Below the pieces are notes generated by a model, which was not told where the DNA came from, searched no databases, and saw only the letters and a program-made list of their open reading frames with translations. Made by a program: the position numbers and the translations under genes. A DNA stretch of 64,000 bases from Pithys albifrons albifrons. Its lineage: Eukaryota; Chordata; Aves; Passeriformes; Thamnophilidae. Numbering within the stretch: the stretch's first letter is position 1; each line of letters opens with the position of its first letter. Shown here one piece after another: positions 10,652 to 25,600 of the stretch. The DNA is taken from the NCBI RefSeq assembly GCF_047495875.1, contig NC_092461.1, forward strand, positions 91,828,431 to 91,892,430, in the 5' to 3' direction.

Positions 10652-13600
10652 CTAGAAAGGAGGAGAAAAAAAAGCAAGCTCAATTTCTACAGCAGCACTT
10701 GCAAACCTTTGTTTTTGCAGTTAATCAGGTGCACTGCTACAGGTACAAGCCAGCCTTGTTCCCCTGCACACAGTGACACTGTTCTCATTTAAACATTCCA
10801 ACACCGTACATCTGTTAAAGCCCAAATAATACAGTGTGACAACTGGGTACACTAAGTCAGTGTTACATTATCAAGTGTGTGAATTACACCAGATGTGCTT
10901 TCCTTACTCTTGATTGCAGTGACTTCCTTACTCTCTCATTCCGCAATTTATAGGCAATTAAAATGCAAATAAGCACGATCTACTGAAGCAGAGAGCTCAC
11001 TAACCCAGCCTACAGCAGAACTACTACCCACAGACCAACACGGCCCATGGCCCAGGAACTGACTCTTCTCAGCATTTGTAGGTGGTTAAAAATACCCAAC
11101 AGCAAATCCAACCCAGACGTGGTGGAACATCACAAGATCTGGCTGTGGCATTTTCAACACTAAAGGACACCAACCACCTCCTAACTTGCAAGTTAGAGAA
11201 CTTGCACCATAATCTCTTACATCTGCTTTTACCACCACTGCTTTGCTAAACCTTTCTTCTTCAAAGTTTGCAGTGATTTTAAAAAATAAACATGATGTAT
11301 ATGTGGTCTCTGGGAAACGAGACATTTCATACCATGATGTCCTTGATAATCTGTTGCACCAGAAACTCGTTTGTGATCATATGGCTCCTGAGCTGGCCAT
11401 GCTGCATCAGTAGGCGAAGCAACTGAGCAACAACGGGCAGCTCTTCCCGACAGATCCTGCTCACTTGCAGGCTCTGCAGCATCAGCCTCAGTAACCGTGG
11501 CAGGAGTGCTAATGCAGAAATACAGGATCCCCACAGCATATCCCTGAGAGGAAAACACAACATTGAAATGATTGAGGACACAGATTTCAAGGATGCTGCT
11601 GTGAACTGTCCGCGTGGCTGTACATGGAAATGTGCCGCTGTGAGTTCAACCGTGCCAGCTGCCCTCACCATAATGAGTGGCAAAGCAGAAAATTTGCACC
11701 AGAAAATGGTAAATGTGAAAATATTCCAAAATTATGTACAGCACTGGAAACAAAAAGTCTGGCCCCAGAGCTACAAATGTTGCTGAAGCTCTTCCACAGA
11801 GCAATTTGTGCTTGATGCAGCTGGGAAGAGGTTTTTGTTTCAGTCATAGTTCAGGTACACTTGAATCTTTGTTTAAGATTCAGAACAAATTAAACAAAGG
11901 AACCAGCTGTCTGTGATATGCAAGTCATTAAATACAGTAAGTGAAGGAGGATTCTGACTTTAAAAACAAGCCTTAAATTTGCAGGAAAAATTAAACAATT
12001 TTCCTGCATATGGAAAAAGCCTGAACTTTAAAGACATAACTGCTTTTCAGGTAAACTAACTTCAATCTGTTATCTATAGCTTTTGGGGTTTTTTAAGTCA
12101 AATGGATTTGCAGTCTATGTAATGATGCCCGAGAAGTTTTGTTAAAGCTGAAACATCAGGAAATTAAAGAGCCCAAGCTTATAAAGCCAGATCCTTTGCA
12201 TGGTGCTTTTTATTGTATCTAATGAAACTAAGGCTAAAGATTAAGGTATAAATGTCCACCCTTCTAAAGTCAGGATAGTTCTGACATCTAAACAGAACAA
12301 TTTGAGATTAAATCTTCTTCAGTTATGGTTTTAAGTAATTCCAGCTAATTTGCAGCTGTTTTTCTTAAATCTAAGTACTGTTTTGAAGTCAGCAAAATCA
12401 CAGGAAAATAGGCTGGTGGGTGGTGGGCAGTATCCTTTCATTTTACATCTTTAAATACTTGTGGCTGATAAGACAGGGAATTAACATGGTAACATGAGCA
12501 GCTTTACCTTTTCTGTAGATGTTCTGCATCCTCTTTGTCTAGTGTTAGCAGAAAGTACAGAAGACTGTAACAACAAGAGGCCAAGAACTTGTGCAGATTT
12601 TCACTTATAATGCAGGCTTGATCCAAGAGCTTATTTATGGCACACAGAACAGATCCAGCTGTGCTATCGGGTATGACAACCAATCCAACCTGTATTAAAC
12701 AAAAAAACAACAACCCCAAGTTCATCACTTTTTTTGCAGGGATACAAACAAGCTGAATGAACCTCTTTTCTATCATGATGTGTATTGCTTGGTTTCTGTT
12801 CAAGTTGTACATACCTCCATCTTTTCAAATCCCTGTTTCCCCAAGAAATTGCCACCCATACCAACAGAAGGTTAAACTGACATCTTCATTGCATCCCCTC
12901 TAAACAAACATCTCAAGCATATTTCAAAACCACAGCATTGCTTTGAGCCTTGCTCTGAATGACAGTGCAGGCACAAACAATCTCCTGGGCAGAACAGGCC
13001 TTTCCTTTTAAGTGCATATCTTGGGACAGGGCAGCCCTTCTGTGTCTTGAAATGGCAGCGAGCAGCCACTCTGGTAGAAGGAAACTGACTGATGCCACAG
13101 AAATAAAAGCTTCTACCAGATTGTCATCAGGGTGAGTCTCCTTTGAAATCCAACAGGAGCGTTGTGAGCTGAGGTAAATTAAAGCTACTGAAATACACAG
13201 TGAGCACACGGCAGGGGTGATGCTCTTCTGTGGTTAAAAAGAGAACATCATCTTGAGTAAGGATTTCATAGGCATGATAAATAATTTAGAAATAATAATT
13301 TAGAAAAAAATCTTTTTAGGTAGAGGTAGTGAATTAGCAGTTTAAATTTTGAAGTACCCTTCATTTTTGTCCTGTAAAGCCATTAAAAAAAAATCATGCA
13401 CTGCTAGTGTGGCATCATTTTTCTTTAAAAAACTGTTTAGGGAATTTTAGAGTAGTTTAATTTGCTCACCTGCAAGTATACCATTTTAAGCTGACAGAGG
13501 CAGTTGGTTCACTTAACAAGGTCAGCTGTTTCTTTTAGAAATGTTTAGGAAAAAGATCAAAGTACAAGCTACAGAAATGTGACCTGTATTTCAGTCATAC

Positions 13601-16600
13601 AAATACTTGTAAAAGATAAAGAACAACTACGGGTTCAAAGTTTTAAATCCTTCCAACATAAGACACTGGGTATATTTCAAGGCCATGAGTGCAGGTGACT
13701 GTCCTAACCTGACCCTGCTCCAGCCAGGCACAGAGGCAGGAGAAGGATGGTATTTCTGCGTGGCAGAAGGTGGACCACAGCTGTCACCAAGACCCTGCTA
13801 AATACTACAGGACATTGAGGCACTAAACAATAAAAAGTAGTAACAATGTTGCTGGCCAACCACAATGGGAAACAATGACAGTGAGCTAGACCGGTGGTCT
13901 GCATGTAAAGCAGCATCCTGAAGATCAAAAGAGCCAACACTGCTGATGAAATGTGTTGGGCAGCCAGTCTGAAAGATAATGTTCCAATGTATACAAATCC
14001 AGTACATGAGGCTGCTCAAGTAAGTTCTCATAGAGGATGAGTTGCCTACATGGTGCCTTTCCTCCCTGATAGGTGTCAGCAGCCAGTTAAGAGACCTTGG
14101 GCAGCAGTCTTGTCAACTATGAAAACCCACTGCTCTCAAAGGGACAGAGCAGTAGAACACATAAGCCTATGTAAAAGTTGGTTTTAAACCCCCCAAATAG
14201 GTAAACCACTCCCTGTGGAAGCTTTGGTCTAATTACTTCCCAGTAGGGCTCCACATAGGGAAGTGCCAACACTTCTTGGGTCACAGAACCACCCTGGCAG
14301 GAGGGCGGAGGCAGCCCCTGTGGTCCTCCCTCTCCTCAGGCAGCATCACAGGGAACTGCAAATTCTGTCACCCAGTTTTGCCATCCCATCCTCAGCTCAG
14401 GGAGTGTCAGGATTAGAAGCAGAAGAGAGACTGTAAAGTTCACAGAATAGGTCAGGTTGGGAAGGACCACACTGGGTCATCTGGTCCAACCTGCCTGCTC
14501 AAGTGGAGTCAACCTTAAGCATGTGGCACAAGGATTGAGCACAGATGGTTCTTGAATATCTCCAGTGAGGAGACTCCACAACCTCTCTGGGCAACCTGTT
14601 CCAGGGCATGGTCACCTGCATAGTAAAGAAGTTTTTCCTCATGTTCTGGTGGCAATCCCTATGCATCAGTTTCTGCCTGTTGCCTTTTGTCCTGTTGCTC
14701 TGCACCACCAAAAAGAGCCTGGCTCCATCCCCGTGGCACCTCCCCTTTAGATACTTATATACATCAATGAGGTAAAAAATTCATCTGAAGCTGCTAAGTT
14801 GATCTCTTGAAAAGCAAACCAAATGAAGAAGCATTTAATTTATGACTGAACTGCCTTGAAAACAAGCTGAAATATTCAGAAATCTGAGTGAAAACATCCA
14901 TATAAGTTTGGATACCAACAGTTACTAGATATTTTTTAAACTCCCTAATCTTGTTGAAAACTTTTGAAAATGCTGAAATTAAACATAAAATATATGGAAT
15001 AAGCAGATTGAAGGGCTAAAGAGACTGTTAGCAAACTCATAACAAGGAAGTTTTAGCCTAGAAGACAAAATGCTACTTACCAGGTATTTACAGATGCCAG
15101 TCTGGAGAATGTCAAAACACTGACTTTGTGAAGGTACAGTGGACAAGCTGTGGCAGATCATCTGTTTTCATAAAACAAAATTATATTGAAGCACTAAATG
15201 CAACAAGCAATCATTCACTCTGCAGTCATACTTCGTTAACAGACTTCAATCCAAAGTACCTACAGGGACACGCAGCAGCTTTGTCTCAAAGTACTGATTC
15301 TGTAGCACTGTCAGCATAAATTGTTCAAAGAGATCATTGCCATTGGTTTTGGGAGAGGCTTTTTGCATTTTACCTATGTGACAGAAGGCAAAAAAAATTC
15401 CATCCAGCTACAGTGCCACACAAAGCCTCCAAATGCCTTTCCTTGGAGCTGAAGAATTTCAGAAAACAACTTCCCAAGTAACTTTATGAAGCATTTAACG
15501 GGAATCACAGTGAAACAGGATGAAAGAAATGATATAGCAAAGATCCACTTCCAACTTATTATCCACTACACTGCCAAAAATGTCACGTTCAGAAAAGGAT
15601 ACAAAATGTAACACTGCAAAGGGAAATCTTGTTTTATAAACTGCCAACAACTTTCTAATGCTTATATAATCAGGTATTAGCATCTACTATAAAATGCTGT
15701 CTGTCTCTGGACAGGGTAAAGAAATCAGAGCTCTAGCAGAACTACTATTAAGTTGTATTGCAGTTCTTGGCAGATGGCATTTGCTGTTCCTCTTTTCTGT
15801 CCCATTTATTCCAAAACTTTGGAAATTTGGCAGAGAGCCTGGATGTCCCCTCTGTTCACACTCACTGCTTATCCCACAGTGTCAACTGCAGCCTCCAGAG
15901 AGCCACAGTGCACAGCACGAGTGTGTTACTGGGCCATTAGCAATCAGGAGTCCTGCTAAGGACAAGGGAGATGGAAGAGTCAGCACATGAGGAATGGAGT
16001 CTTCTGTTTGTGCTTACAGGAATCTGAAAATAGCAAGATCAGATGTTTGAGGGATGGAAGAATTGAAGTCCATGAGTTTTACGAATATCTTGACTAAGCA
16101 AAACACATTCCTGTTGCACACCTCACTGACTGAAGGAAGACCCAAAGAACTTTCACAAAATTATCCAACCCAAGAGATTAAATTCTGTGATAGTGTTCTG
16201 GTTTTCAGGCTTAAGTTGATCCAGGACAGGTCAAGACACTGAAGCAAGAGATGATGACAAATCAGAAAACATCACCCATGTTGTGTCAAAAATAATAGTC
16301 CACAACATTTCCAGCTGAAGGAAAGGAAAGGTTAGGGAAAGGTCCTGCAATAATGTGAATGCCAGTGGTGGTTTAATCAGAAATGGCCAAGCAGTATTTG
16401 TGGTGACAGAAAAACACACTCAGCTTTTTTCAAAATGACATGCCAAATCTGCTTTTAGCCCTGCTTAAGCTGGCCAAATTCAAGAGATCCTCAACACATC
16501 TGCATGGTGGAACTGTAGGGCTGTCAGGACATCGCTCACATTGGTGAATATTAAAGGTGTAGTGCAACTGTTTTGTTTGACTAGTAGGACTGTTCAAAAG

Positions 16601-19600
16601 ACAATTTTATAGATAGCCTTGCACTGAATACCCTTGCTATACATTTATTTTGTAATGAAATAGTATTATTAAAACTGAGTGTCCATTTTAAATATAGTAG
16701 GGCTTCTGTACACTGCAATCTGAAAGTGACAAATATTAAATACCCTGAAATATTCCCAAGAAATGCACTCAAAACATCTGTGTATTAACAACATCAAGGA
16801 ATAAAGTCAAGCTGTGACAGAGGTGACTACTGGGGATTGTCGTGTCAAGGACAACCTCTGATGCCAATCTGACCTAGCACTTTAGTGAGCAACACTTACA
16901 CGAAAGGGAGAGCTGCACTGATGGAACCTGTCGGCTGACAGCTCCAAGCTGAGAAACTGCCCAGGCAGGGGCACTGCACTAACCTACAGAAAAGATCACA
17001 GGGGCTTGAAGAGTAACAGCTACAGAAAAAAAATTCAGTGAAACAAAAGTGGGGGGATCATGTGCTTGGAAACTAATAAAAACTTCTGCATACAGCTCTG
17101 AGTTTTAACACTTGGAAGAGAGGAGAAAAATCTGTGAGTAACAACTGACCACAAGGTGGTTGTCATACAACTATGCAATGAGCAAAGGTGACTTCAGGAT
17201 GTAAAAATAAAGATAACCCCAACAGAAGTGATCAGACAGAATAAGGATCATCTGTTCAATATCACTCTGTAACACCCTCCTTAGAATTAGATAATTTCTG
17301 ACATACTGTGCAAAACAGGAGTCACTCACTTTCAAGAAAAGCAAATTCAAACGAAACAGACATAGAAAAGTTGCACAAAAAGAGATCCCATCTTACAAGT
17401 GTGGATAGGAAGAACTTGACCTGCCTAGGCTGGCAAAATTATATGCAAGAGGAGATAATGTTGTCACAAGTACAACAAAGTGGTGAAACCACTGCAGGAA
17501 AACAAACAACTATAACCAAACAGTAGCAAACATAATGATCATTGCTGGCTGGGAATGCAGATGAGATGGGAACTGAAGAGGAATGGCTATGAAAGGGGAA
17601 AATACGGGAGGCATTTGTTGCTCCTAAGACAGAGCTTAAGCATTTTACAAATGGGGTTTGCCACATTAAGCATGTCACACTAGACACAGTACACTAGAGA
17701 GATCCCTTTTCATTCAAGACCAACCCATAAGAGGTCAACAAACTAAAGACCTTGAAGACAAATCCACCAGGCTCACCAAGCAAACTACAGTTTTGCTATT
17801 AATAAAACCATTATTAATATTTCACACTTAGGACGACATCCCTAGAATAATCCTACCAATCCACTGAGGTTCTACCTGAGATGACAAATTGTAGGAGCAT
17901 TTCATTACAGGTAAAATTCACTGACAGTGAAGATTATTCCAGAATTGGCAAGGAAAATGGGCATCATACCACTGAAGAGCAGCATACTTGTTTAGAAGGG
18001 CTGTGGTAAAGCCCAAGTTAGTTTTTAACCTTTGGTATCTTTCTGACCCTCAAACTAGTACCACCATTCCCTACATCCAGTTCTGTTTTCCTGTGATTAC
18101 ATGGGAGTGGCAATTCAATTCCATAAATTAAATCCTGCTTGAAATGGCTTTCACACCAAATGCCTTGTAGAAAACTGAAACTGAAACATTTTTAGACATG
18201 GAAATGAAAATAAAACTTAATTATCACATGAAAATTAGTATTTTTCTTGACAATTTATTTTCCTTAGGCAAGGTTTTGCATGATGTTTAATCTCCATAAT
18301 AAAATGTCACAGCTGATTCATTATAATACATTTGATTAGCATTTATCACATTTTTGGTGCCTGCATAGATTGGTTTTGGACCAAAGCCAGAGCAGTTTTG
18401 TTTCAGAGCATTGCTGAAGTGAATGGACCGAGAACAAGGATCTCTGATCAGGGAAAGGTGGGTTATTTCTTTTTGAGGCAAGTACTTTGTAACAGGTTTG
18501 GCTTAGGTTTAGATATTTTGGTTTGGGTTTTTTTTTTTTTGTTTTTTTTTTTTTGTTTGTTTGTTTGTTTTGTTTTGGTTTTTTTTAATTTTTAATTTTG
18601 TTTGAATATCCACTTGACTAGATTAAGCCAAAGTAAAGCATTCCCTTGAATACAGGGATTATCTGTCAGCATTATGCAGCAAATGCTACAGGCTCCATAA
18701 TCCACTGGCAGGTTTTCAACCCAACCCTGTTGATCAGACAAGCCCAACTACCCAGCACCTTTGTGAACCCATAACAACCACCCAACTACAACAGCCTGTT
18801 TCCTACCAGTGCTCTGGGCAATCATCACTACGGGGGCCTCCTGGCCTGCCACACCAAAGACAGACGCCAACAGCAGCCAACTAAAATAGGGAATTTAAAA
18901 AAAAAAGGCTGGAAAGGCAGCCCAGGAGCACAGCATGCCTTGGCCTTTTTGGAGATTCTACCTATGATTTCTGCCACTTGCTGCCACCTTAACTGACTGT
19001 TAATCCAGTCTAAAACAAGCTTTTTTCATAGCTGTAATGTGGAATCAGGGGAGTTCATCAGTAAGATGCTCTCAACTCCAAAAGACAGAGTTGGGATGGC
19101 CCAAGGACTCCCAGTCTCAATCAGAGCCCTCACGCAACAGGGCCAATGAACCAAGGCTAATGTTTTGTTCATTGTTGAACTGTTCCCATTCCTTCAGTGC
19201 TTCCTCTAAGATGACAGAATCTTGATTCATAAAGTCTCAAGAGAACTATTTACCAGTAACTCTCCAGGGAAAATCTGTGTATTATTTCAGCTTAATCATA
19301 CTGCAAAGTACTGTTTTTTCAAAGAAAAATACTCACTTTCCTCTGAAGACAGACACAATGAGCACAGAGTGGAACCCAAGCAAGCAGGAAAGATACTGGA
19401 TCAAGTATTTTAGCCAGCCACAGTGAAGAGTCAGACCAAAGACAGTTCGGACTCCCAGAGAAGTGATTTTATTAAAGAAGAAAGTTGGCACATAGTAGAC
19501 ACTATAACCTAACATGAACTTTAAAATATATTTTTCAATTCACTCTGACATGCACCTCCAACATGGGTAAGTAAAATGTAACAGGCTGTTCTTCAGTGAA

Positions 19601-22600
19601 TTCCCAAGCCCTTGTGAAATGCCTGTTTGGAGCAGGACTCGATCCAGTGTAACATGTTACTGCGGAGCGTGGAAAACGAGAAGTTTTCAGGTGATGGGGC
19701 AGGCAATGAAGCTTGTTGTCTGAAGCTTGGCCTGCTTCCCCCGAAGCACCCCAGCTTATCAGACAGTGTACTCCCTTGACAGGTGCTGCTTCTCTTTTTG
19801 AAATAAATTGATTTGACAGGGCAATATTAACAGTGCCCTGAGTTGTTGAGAAAGCTGCGTACAACAAGAGATCTTTGTTCATCTGCCTTGGGTAAGCTCA
19901 TAGGGGCGGATGTGAAAGGTATTCCTGATTCACTGACTCCAGAAAAAAGAAGTAAAAAAAAAACAACAAAACTCCACATGAAAGCCCCAAACATTCCCAA
20001 TAAAACAAAACAAAACCTGAGTTAAAAAAAGAAAAAGCCAAAAAGAAAGAACTGAGTCTGCAGGAGAACATTACATAGGTGAACAACAGAAAAAAAAAAC
20101 CCAAAACACTACGGTGCTAATTTTACATTCAGGGCAGCAAAAGGGAATACAAAAACTTACTTAAGGATCACAAATGCTTAAGAATATGTATGGCACCCCT
20201 CATGTTGATAAACACTTATTTCCAAAGACTTAGAAGGATTATGAGACAGTTCATGTCCTACTGCTGGCTCAGAAACAGGGTAACTGCAGCACTCATCTTG
20301 GATCTGTTGAACAGTGTCCTTGCCTGTCTGCAGGCTCCTTGGCTGTGGCACATGGTCTGATGTCAAATCTGTATTAAGAGTCAATTAAACCAAGTGAAGT
20401 CACCTTTGTTTGCCACTGGACACAAATACACAAGTCGCAATCACCACTGCTCACCTCTTGTGTTTAAATCTGGGTCCCAGCAGGATTTGGTGGCAGGAGA
20501 AGAGCACTGTGGGTTAGAGACAATCCCACAGGCTCATGAGGTAAGGGGCATTCCTGAAAATACTGTTACCAGCAAACCCAGGTTTTATGCTCAACAGCTA
20601 ATGTGCTATCCAGTAGAGACAAAGACACTCCTGAAAAACAACACAGGTCTGGTTCTCTTCTCAGAGTCATCTTCCTAACAAAACTCAAAGAAAGGACACC
20701 ACAAAACAGCAGCCATAATAAGCTCTTCTTTCACAGCTCTGCAGTTTCCTCACAGCTATAAAATGTCACTGTGTTTCTCCTCTGGATGCCTCTTTGTCAG
20801 ACCATGTGCAGGACAATTAAAGGGACATGTGATGTACAAGTCTCCAAATTCACGTACCTCCCCTTCTCCAAACAAAAGGGCTTGAGAACATGGAAAACCC
20901 TACACTTGGCTCTTGTCCCACAGAGCCTGTCTGTTTGAGCCAATGTAGTTTAGGTATCACAAGCCAGGATGTGAATACAAAACACAGTGCACAGTAACTG
21001 TGCAGATGTTAATTCACATTAGTTACATGCAGTAACATGTGAGCTCCCAGCTCTAAGAGACTACAAGACATGTTGGATGTATGTGGTGCAGGTGGCACTG
21101 CAGCACTGGCCTGAAGATCAAGGTAGATTTCCAGGGAGTTTTTGTTTTACTGTTTGGGTTTTATTGGTGGTTTTTGTTTGCTTTTGGTTTAAGTTTTATG
21201 TCTTAAGAAAACTATGGAACACACCTTTGAAAAAGAGCTTTATTAATTTAATTTATTAATTTTTACTTAAATAATTTCTGTTTCTTTGGAGTTTGCATTA
21301 TTTTTCAAGAAAAAATTATTTTCATTTCTAAACATTAAACTTGGGAGAGGATGTAGCTTTTAGAAAACACTACCAGCCTTATACAGAATTTTATCCTCCT
21401 TAAAGAGGTTTAAAATTACAGCACATTCCTAGTTTAGAAGGAATTTTATTTAGAAGGATTATTATTATTTATGTATTTGCGCTCAGTGCTTACCCCCTCC
21501 AAACATAACTCTAACCTGGAAATCTCAATAAAGACAACAATCTGAAATCTTTCAGGAACTTCAACTCAACATCTAACAATTTTACGTGGGTTTTTTGAAG
21601 CATTAATCTCTTCTTGAAAGTCAAGCTACAGCACTGCAACACCACCATTCACTTCAAGACAAATATCCTTGCAGGACTTTTAATTTACATGCATTGACTT
21701 GCTACCATTATTGATTTGCTGTAATTTTTCATAGCATGTCAGTGCAGATAGAGCCTTCCCAACTGTATTTCTCAAGACTTGGCCATTTCTGACATGGATT
21801 AGTATATTACACTACATGCATCCCAAGGCTTTTCAAAGCAGCTGACATTCCCCAGTGTTTGCTCTTAAACGTTTTAAACATTTGGTTGAATATTTTATTT
21901 CAAGCCAGCTCTGTGCTCGATACAGCTCTAGAATCTCCCCTTCAAGCAAACCTTCAAATTATCATTTGCTTTACCCTTCCAAAATGTTCAGCCATCACAA
22001 ACATCAAATATTACAACAGAAATTACCATGTACACACGGTTCTCTTGTTAAACTCTTCATTTCTGTGGGCACTATCTCATTTGATACTGGCAGAGCAATT
22101 CAATTACAGGGGAGTGAACAACATTACCAACAAACACTATGGGCACAGTTAAAATGAGCTAAGACTGAAAGTCTCTTCCCTCAGGCTGCAAACCATTTAT
22201 TCTGGAGTCCCATTTATTTCAGCTGTGGTGGTATGCTTTTAAATAATTGGCTTTTAACAAGACAGAAGTAATTTTAAGTAGAAGTTGCTCCAGAAAAGGA
22301 ACCAAAGTCCTCACATTTAACATATCTTTTAGACAAATCACAAAGACTAACCTTTACAGCTACGCAGAATAGCATTTAAAGGTGTGCTTTTCTTAAGCAT
22401 TGCTCCTTAAGTGAAAATTACGCTACTTAAAAGCTTCCACAAAAAGTAATGTGGCTTTGGATTTCCTCTATATCAATTACCACTCTCAAGACGAAAAAAA
22501 AAGTTACAAACAGTATCCATCTCAAAACAGATTTTGTTACAAACCACTTAAAAGCATTAGTTCCTATCAGAAGTGCATTTGTTTGGCCCTTTTACCAATT

Positions 22601-25600
22601 ACTGGTATCCACATGCTATGAAGTGCACCGGCTATAACAACACTCCAAAAGTCCAAACTGCTGTTTGAAAATGCCTCAAGTTATTCTTTTCCTTTACAGA
22701 ACTTGCTCTTTCTCCACAGGCACACCTTTTCCTCTTCCACATCTCTGGCATGTGTCTCTTACACATTAAATTCCCTCTTACAGTTCTTTACCATGAGAAA
22801 CACAGACCACTCACTGCACACCTAGAGACAGAAAGTGGGACTGCCTTCCTCTGGATTTGGGAACAAAGTGGAGTAGTGAGCAATAAAGCCAAGAAGCCAC
22901 AGCCTCTTACACCCTCCCAGCTGGGACCCTTCCTCAGCAGCAGAACCTGCAGCACAACCCCCTGATGCTCCTGTGGGCCAAGCAACAGCTCCTGCTGAAC
23001 CCGGGCTGGAGAGATGCTCCTGCAGGTTGGCAGCCACCAAGCATGATGCTCAAACTGCCTTGTGCTACCTTGTGCTCATCTAGAGGGGGGCTTTTCATCC
23101 AATAAAAGTTATGGGTAATTGGTATTTCCAACTTTATTTGTTTTAGCAGAGAGCCAAAAACTAGCCAGTGTTTTCAACAAAACAAGAGGTGTAAAAGAAG
23201 AAAGAGGAAGATGGAAGGACTAACAGGAATCTGATTGCTAGTCTCATTTATTGATAGGAAACCAGGCCACCAAATCCTAATTCCATGAGAGTTTCTTATT
23301 TATTTTCGTGCACAATAAAATACTCTTCCATTACGAGGAAACCCTGAATTACAACTACACAATGAGAACCCTTAAATGAACAATTATGAGCCCAGAGTAG
23401 CAGCCTGTATGCTCCCTGCCCTGCAGCCAACGAGCACTGTCCTCACTTACCAGGTATTTTAAATCACTAGAAACACTTTGCCTAACATTACAGCATCACC
23501 ACAAACGTCCTTCTCCAGCAAGGGAAAGCACGAAAGGTTCAGCATTCAGAAGCTCTGCACTCTACCCAGTTCCACACAAATCATGACTAATTCAAGCTGG
23601 GGCTTGTTATTTCCTGTAGCACTGCTTTATCTCAATACATTTGTTTTCTGTCACAGCTAAAATATTTTGATTCTGAAATTGTATCAGCTTGAACTATGAC
23701 CACTTGAAACAAAGAACTCTCCAAACCTATCTCCCTCAAACTGGATGCACACAGAACCATCATATCACACTGTCTTTCAAGACACCCTAGAAGAGCCTCA
23801 TGATTTGCTGGCAATTTTCTTCTCCCCAGTTTCTTCCCCTAGTTCTCTGGGGTTTGTTTTGTTGTTGTTGTTGCTGTTTAGCTTATTTTGAGAGCAGAGT
23901 AGCTCATTCACTACCAAGTGGAAATTACTTCCTTGACAGAACATATACCCGTGCAGCTTGTGGGAAATCTTGAACTGAAAAGTTTTTCCCAAGCCCGGCC
24001 TTTTTCTTTCTTTCCTTTTTTTTCCCTTTTCCTTCCCTTCCTTGGTTTTAAATATTGTCCAGCCTCCAAATCCCAAAGTATTTATGGACTACAGTCCCCA
24101 GAGTATTGTCTTCACAAGTTGAGCACTAAATACCCCCAAAACTTAAAGAAAACCCCAAAAACTTAAAGAACACAGTGCTGTATTATATATTTGAACACAG
24201 AGAAAAGAGTAATCTAAAAACTGAAGTGGCAACTTCAGCACAGTTGTTTGTGTATCAATATCTATGACTGCCTCTGAAATCAAAAGCAGACAGGAGAAAA
24301 GTGAATGGAATTTTGTGATTTATAAAAGGAAATGATTGTCTTAATACTAATGATCACTTCTCATTGTAACACAAACAGATATACCAGAGAGGTAAGAGGC
24401 AAGAGGAAAGAGTATCTTAATTTTTGTCCGGTCACAAAGCAAGCTACTGAAGAGGTGCCCCTACATTTTTGTTTAAAAAAATGTGAGGAAAAAATAGCAA
24501 ATGTAGGGGGAACACCCCAAACAGCATTGCAAAGCTGGCAAGCATTTAACAGGAGCAGTTTAACTTTCAGATCAAATACAAGTGTAATAAACCTACCTAA
24601 TAAAAGAAAAAAACCCCTCCCCATATTGTGAATTTCATTATGCTCTAAAAGCAAAAATAATGAAGAGATTTGTTGATGGTGAAACAAAAGTTCTGGGTTT
24701 TTTCTAAAGGGAGGAGTTTTCAAACAATCACTGGATGACTGAAGTTGGAAGGAAAATCCTTGAGTTTCTCTAATCCAAGGCTTCTGCTCAAGCACAGGCT
24801 GCTAGAGGAGGTCACCCCACAAGGTGCCCAGCCTGGTTTTGAGCATCTCTATAGATGGGAGCCATGATGTCTCCAGGCTACTTATTCCAGTGTCTGACCA
24901 CCCTCACTGGGAGAAGCAACAGTTCAGAATTCCCTTTGGTTGAGAGCCTGCAAAACCAGGTGTGTCTAGAAGGTCTCATCCTTCTTCACACGGATTTTTG
25001 ATGTGTGGGATTTTCATTCCTATTCTCTCTTTCATAAATTAAGTCTCCAGAAAAGACTTCAGGCCAGTTCATAACTGCAGAAGTAGCACAGTGCTCCACA
25101 GGATGTCCAAATAATTCTCATTACTAGCCAAGGATATCCAGCTCTTTGTTTAATGAGTGCCATCCACTTCTGAGAAACTGAGAGAGCACCTTGTAACTTT
25201 CTTAAGAAAAGGTACTTTAACAAAAGCAAGTCTCAAGTTTCTGAAAGTATCAACTCTCCTTGATGGCACTAAAACACTGAAAAGAGTGTGATAGAAGTAG
25301 TAACTCAAACTCATAACCAAGAACCCAAAGGCAAAAACAGAAATCAAACTATTTCCCTCTTCCCTATGTGAAAATAGTCCTATGGCACAGTTTCACAACC
25401 AACTTTGACACACTTGTGGAATAGAAGCAAAAAGAGGAAGAAGAAGACACAAGAGGTGACATTTTCAGAAACATGTATGGTGTACATATAAATCCTTCAG
25501 ATGTTGTACAGGATTATATCAACTCTTTGACACATAAGTACAGGGAGAGGGAGCATTCTGGTCTTTCAAAATTGGTGAAAGGTATTTTGGCAAGAAAATG

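Larger units (their letters stand above)
10652..15080 (-). other. TEX10 introns 14, 13 and 12
   Basis: Introns are 10652-11332, 11544-12507 and 12690-15080 (with exons 14 and 13 between). The only element recognised is the CR1 copy at 14,440-14,773. The rest is AT-rich unique sequence. Confidence 0.85.

Noticed and set aside
24361..24795. 144-codon minus-strand frame
   Set aside because: Partly in degenerate CR1, with low-complexity hydrophobic composition, no known similarity and no splice context; treated as chance.
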